A stretch of 64,000 nt of DNA from Clostridiales bacterium (GTDB taxonomy: Bacteria > Bacillota > Clostridia > Lachnospirales > Lachnospiraceae): assembly GCA_018365455.1 (NCBI GenBank), contig JAGZJZ010000014.1, positions 79,412-143,411 of the forward strand, given 5' to 3'. This document shows, piece by piece, positions 61,101 through 64,000 of the stretch. The number at the start of each line of letters is the position of its first letter. The stretch's first letter is position 1. The notes under the pieces were generated by a model. It had not been told where the DNA came from. It saw nothing but the letters and a program-made list of their open reading frames with translations, and ran no database searches. The position numbers and the translations under genes were made by a program.

Positions 61101-62576
61101 TTAGTCGATTTTAATTTTAAATACAACCGGTTTGGTGCTCTGTACGGAATTTACATGAATATGCAGTCCTTCTTCATCCCGTACCCATTCCGGCTTTTCA
61201 TCAAATCCCAGTACATCCACATCTAAAACAATTCCATGGAAGTTTGCCTGTCTGGAAGCATCCTGGATTCCCAGGGATTTCAAGTTATAATTACCATCCG
61301 GACTGCATTTTAATGCTGTTGCATAGAGGTAACTGCCATTTACCGTGTAGCGGATATCTTCATGGGTAAAGTTCTTCTTAATACCATCTGAAAACTGCCC
61401 TTCCACAATTTCCGTAGGACCTTCCCCATATTTCCGCCATACGCTGGTTTCATAAATCGCTTCTCCATTCACCTGAAGCCATTCACCAATCTCCAGTAAA
61501 ATTTTCGTATCCTCCTCTGAAAATGTTCCATCTGCTTTTGGGCCTACATTTAAAAGCAGGCATCCGTTTTTACTTACAATATCTACCAAGTCGCAAATCA
61601 GATCTTCTGCAGGGCGGAACTCATTATTTTCTGTATAGCACCAGGAATTCAACGCTATTGCGGTGTCTGTCTGCCAGAAATAAGGCTTCATATCCGCGAA
61701 CTGACCTCTCTCAATATCTACTACCGCACTGCCGAACATATATGCATCATGTTTATAGTTTAGCGCAACTTGTTCTCCCCACTGTGCCGCTCTATTATAA
61801 TAATAGGCAGCCAGCTTTTTCAAATAAGGCTTCGCAGAGTGATGCTGGATCCACCAGTCAAAATATAGAATCTTCGGACGATACCGATCAATAATTTCAC
61901 AAGTGCGGCAAAGCCAGTCCTGTAAGAATTCTTCAGTAGGTTCCGGTTTACTGTATAGATCCTGATGTCCCATTTCCGGCATTGCAGGCCAGTAAAAATC
62001 GCCCCGTTCCATAGGTTCTTTGATATCACTGTCAAAGTCTTTCCCATGTCCCATGAAAAACCAGTGCTCGATCCGGTGGGAAGAAGCCCCTGTTTCCATA
62101 TTTCTCTCCTTGAATGCATGATCCAGCTCACCCAGCACATCTCTGCAGGGTCCCATTTCATAAGCATTCCAATGAGAAATCCTGCTCTTATACATCTGGA
62201 ATCCATCGTGATGTTCGGCAACCGGAACCACATACTTGGCACCGGCTTTTTGAAATAAGTCTGCCCACGCATCAGGATCAAACTTCGGCGCGTCAAACAT
62301 GGGTATAAAATCTTTATAGCCAAATTTATCATGGGTCCCATAAGTCTTCACATGATGGTTGAATTCCGGACTCCCCTGGATATACATATTTCTGGGATAC
62401 CATTCACTTCCAAATGCGGGAACACTATAAACACCCCAGTGAATAAATATTCCAAACTTTGCCTTGCGGTACCAATCCGGCACCTGATAGTGCTGCAGGG
62501 AATCCCAGCTGTCTGTAAAAGGTCCCTTAGCAATCACGCTGTCAATTTCTTCTAAGTATGGTTTTAAATCGTACAT
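61101..62576 (-). CDS. Alpha-L-fucosidase, glycoside hydrolase family 29
   Basis: The protein is about 491 residues. GH29 marks are WYRKAKFGIFIHWGVYSVPAFGSEWYPRNMY near the start, VAEHHDGFQMYKS (substrate loop) and ILYFDWW (nucleophile Asp) at about residue 250. A small beta-sandwich follows the barrel. It removes terminal L-fucose from glycans. There is no signal peptide, so it acts in the cytoplasm on imported oligosaccharides. The ATG at 62576 follows AAGGAGG by 7 nt; the longer frame to 62609 has no site. It is divergent from an AraC regulator that may control it. Confidence 0.92.
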   Translation of the reverse strand: MYDLKPYLEEIDSVIAKGPFTDSWDSLQHYQVPDWYRKAKFGIFIHWGVYSVPAFGSEWYPRNMYIQGSPEFNHHVKTYGTHDKFGYKDFIPMFDAPKFDPDAWADLFQKAGAKYVVPVAEHHDGFQMYKSRISHWNAYEMGPCRDVLGELDHAFKERNMETGASSHRIEHWFFMGHGKDFDSDIKEPMERGDFYWPAMPEMGHQDLYSKPEPTEEFLQDWLCRTCEIIDRYRPKILYFDWWIQHHSAKPYLKKLAAYYYNRAAQWGEQVALNYKHDAYMFGSAVVDIERGQFADMKPYFWQTDTAIALNSWCYTENNEFRPAEDLICDLVDIVSKNGCLLLNVGPKADGTFSEEDTKILLEIGEWLQVNGEAIYETSVWRKYGEGPTEIVEGQFSDGIKKNFTHEDIRYTVNGSYLYATALKCSPDGNYNLKSLGIQDASRQANFHGIVLDVDVLGFDEKPEWVRDEEGLHIHVNSVQSTKPVVFKIKID

Positions 62577-62884
62577 CGTATCCTCCTTATTTACAAATGA
62601 AGACAACATTTGTTTTTTGTTTTGATAACTTTATTATAATAATTTCGGATTTATTTAACAGAGAATTGGACGGCGTGTTTGCGTTTATAATGGCGCTATT
62701 TTACAATATGTTTACAACGCACAATTTCAGGTTACAAATATAAATATGAACACTTAAAGTATCGCATGACTAATTACAAAATTTTAAAATCTATAATATT
62801 ATATCTGTTCTTATGATCCCATTTGTATTAAAATAGACTTATTGCAACAAATAAAGGCTTTTGCCGCAGTAAGGAGGCTCTTAA
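62577..62884. promoter_or_regulatory. Divergent intergenic region of fucosidase and AraC genes
   Basis: This 308-bp AT-rich stretch has no supported gene. It should hold the two divergent promoters; I see no clear palindromic operator or consensus -35/-10 pair that stands out. TAAGGAGG at 62871-62878 is the ribosome site of the AraC gene. Confidence 0.4.
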
Positions 62885-63733
62885 ATGGGAGATGTCAATA
62901 TCTATTTTTCCATTAGTAATACCCAATTTCATGTTCTTTCTCTCACTTCCGGGCCCATGCCCTATATGCCTATGCATGCCCATAGCAGTGACAGCTATGA
63001 GCTTCACTTTATTACCCAGGGAAGCGGACTGGTTCATATCGATACGGATACCTATCCGCTGGCTGAAGGTGATTTTTATCTGACTGGTCCCGGTGTATCC
63101 CATGAACAGATACCGGATACCAGTGATATCATGCATGAAATTGGAATCTACTATACCGTAAGTCAAAAATCTATTCCCGAAAAAGATCCTCTGATTCAGA
63201 CACTAATCCGGCAGAACTTCTGGTTTGGGAAGCTATCCCCCGTTCCCAGGGACGCAATGCACAGGCTTTTAGAAGAGGAACAGCAGAAGTCTGCGGGAAG
63301 TCAGCTCCTTCTTCCGCATCTTGCCGCAGAATTCTTAATTCACCTTGCAAGGGAATACTCCCCTTGCTATACACCCCACTCTGAGAGGCATGATATACCG
63401 CCGGAAGAAAAAAAGTATCTGATGATAGAACGGGCATTTCTCTCTTATTATGCAGATATCACCCCAGAGTCACTTGCTGATATGGTGGGTCTGAGCATAC
63501 GGCAGCTGCAGCGCTTAATAAAAGAACATTATCATACAACTTTTCAGGAACTTAGAATGAGGGCAAAGTTAAATGCTGCCTGTATTCTGCTTCGCAATAC
63601 CGCAGATTCCACCACTTTCATTGCTGAAAAAGTGGGGTTTTCTTCGGCTGAGTATTTCTGCAATTGTTTTAAGAAAGAATTTCATATGACTACTTCCCAA
63701 TATCGGCGTACAGGCAAAACCCCCATTAGATAA
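62885..63733 (+). CDS. AraC-family transcriptional regulator with cupin domain
   Basis: The 282 residues start with a cupin-like domain (MHAHSSDSYELHFITQGSGLVHIDTDTYPLAEGDFYLTGPGVSHEQIPD) and end with an AraC DNA-binding domain (~175-280: ITPESLADMVGLSIRQLQRLIKEHYHTTFQELRMRAKLNAACILLRNTADSTTFIAEKVGFSSAEYFCNCFKKEFHMTTSQYRR). The sensing domain could bind fucose or a fucosylated sugar, given the divergent GH29 gene (inference). GGAGG precedes the ATG. Confidence 0.88.
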   Translation: MGDVNIYFSISNTQFHVLSLTSGPMPYMPMHAHSSDSYELHFITQGSGLVHIDTDTYPLAEGDFYLTGPGVSHEQIPDTSDIMHEIGIYYTVSQKSIPEKDPLIQTLIRQNFWFGKLSPVPRDAMHRLLEEEQQKSAGSQLLLPHLAAEFLIHLAREYSPCYTPHSERHDIPPEEKKYLMIERAFLSYYADITPESLADMVGLSIRQLQRLIKEHYHTTFQELRMRAKLNAACILLRNTADSTTFIAEKVGFSSAEYFCNCFKKEFHMTTSQYRRTGKTPIR

Positions 63734-63740
63734 AATGAAG

Positions 63741-63945
63741 GTTTTTTCCGGATAATCATCGTTCATAAAATGTTCCCGGAAACTTCCGGTGTTCTTCTGC
63801 ATATTGTAAAAGTACACCGGTTATTCTCCGGGTGATGAACGGAAAATGTGCCAAGGCACCAGGTCCTTGGAGTAGGATAAGACCCCCGCCTCAATGCGGA
63901 GGTCAATGGCATCAACCAGTTCGTATAATAGCGAACTGGTTTTTT
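63741..63945 (+). ncRNA. Candidate structured RNA with pseudoknot and intrinsic terminator
   Basis: Helices visible by eye: TTTCCGG/CCGGAAA (63745-63751 with 63776-63782), CCGGTGT/ACACCGG (63786 with 63814), CCAAGG/CCTTGG (63851 with 63865), and GACC-CCGC/GCGG-GGTC (63881-63904). The loop of the first hairpin holds CGTTCAT, which pairs with ATGAACG (63835-63841), making a pseudoknot. A terminator hairpin AACCAGTTCG/CGAACTGGTT (63914-63941) with TTTTT ends it. The family is not recognised; a raiA-like motif is one untested option. Confidence 0.55.
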
Positions 63946-64000
63946 ACTGTTCTAAAAAAGCGCAGAGAATCCCCTTAAAATCATATTGGACTTTTTAAAT

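Overview
The window looks like a chromosome segment of a gut-type Firmicute, most likely a Lachnospiraceae relative (Clostridia). This is inferred from GGAGG-type ribosome binding sites, TTGACA/TATAAT promoters, CUT1 sugar transporters paired with YesM/YesN-type two-component systems, many AraC-family regulators, a sulfatase and a GH29 fucosidase. No rRNA, tRNA or housekeeping marker is present, so the genus is not resolved.

Region 1 (1 to about 20.3 kb) is the late, right-hand end of an AT-rich prophage. A tail fibre with a C-terminal S74-type chaperone runs in from the left edge. Then come probable cargo genes (BspA-like leucine-rich-repeat surface protein, membrane-anchored MerR regulator, membrane protein, possible Ntn-fold protein), small tail/lysis-region proteins, a holin-like protein, a VanZ-like protein and a two-enzyme endolysin. 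Beyond the endolysin all genes are on the minus strand: an XRE/ImmA regulator with a partner, a small coiled-coil protein, an SRPBCC/MarR pair, and a three-gene small-protein operon whose consensus promoter carries two LexA-type boxes. The element appears to end inside a sugar-binding-protein gene at about 20.34 kb, leaving only its N-terminal half.

Region 2 (20.3-41.4 kb) is chromosomal. It has an AraC regulator with a URO-D-type methyltransferase; a sulfatase/ABC-importer operon downstream of its own sensor kinase and response regulator; a GNAT acetyltransferase; an Asp/Glu racemase-like protein; a diguanylate cyclase; an AraC/GyrI-like/ABC efflux operon; and a TetR/FtsX-type ABC exporter operon.

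Region 3 (41.5-52.4 kb) is the most striking part. A LacI-type regulator carries an extra C-terminal domain homologous to the solute-binding protein of the ribose-type ABC importer beside it. The importer operon and a divergent operon each encode a TIM-barrel isomerase/epimerase and a Gfo/Idh/MocA oxidoreductase. A palindrome with core TTTGCGCAAA lies before the regulator, before both operons and before the next ABC operon, which outlines a local regulon for an unidentified sugar, inositol or glycoside.

Region 4 (52.4-64 kb) has a Bce-type ABC transporter with a NarL-type two-component system, an AraC/URO-D pair, a second copy of the small coiled-coil protein, a decayed sensor-like gene, a helical unknown protein, an intracellular alpha-L-fucosidase with a divergent AraC regulator, and a probable structured RNA with a pseudoknot and terminator near the right edge.
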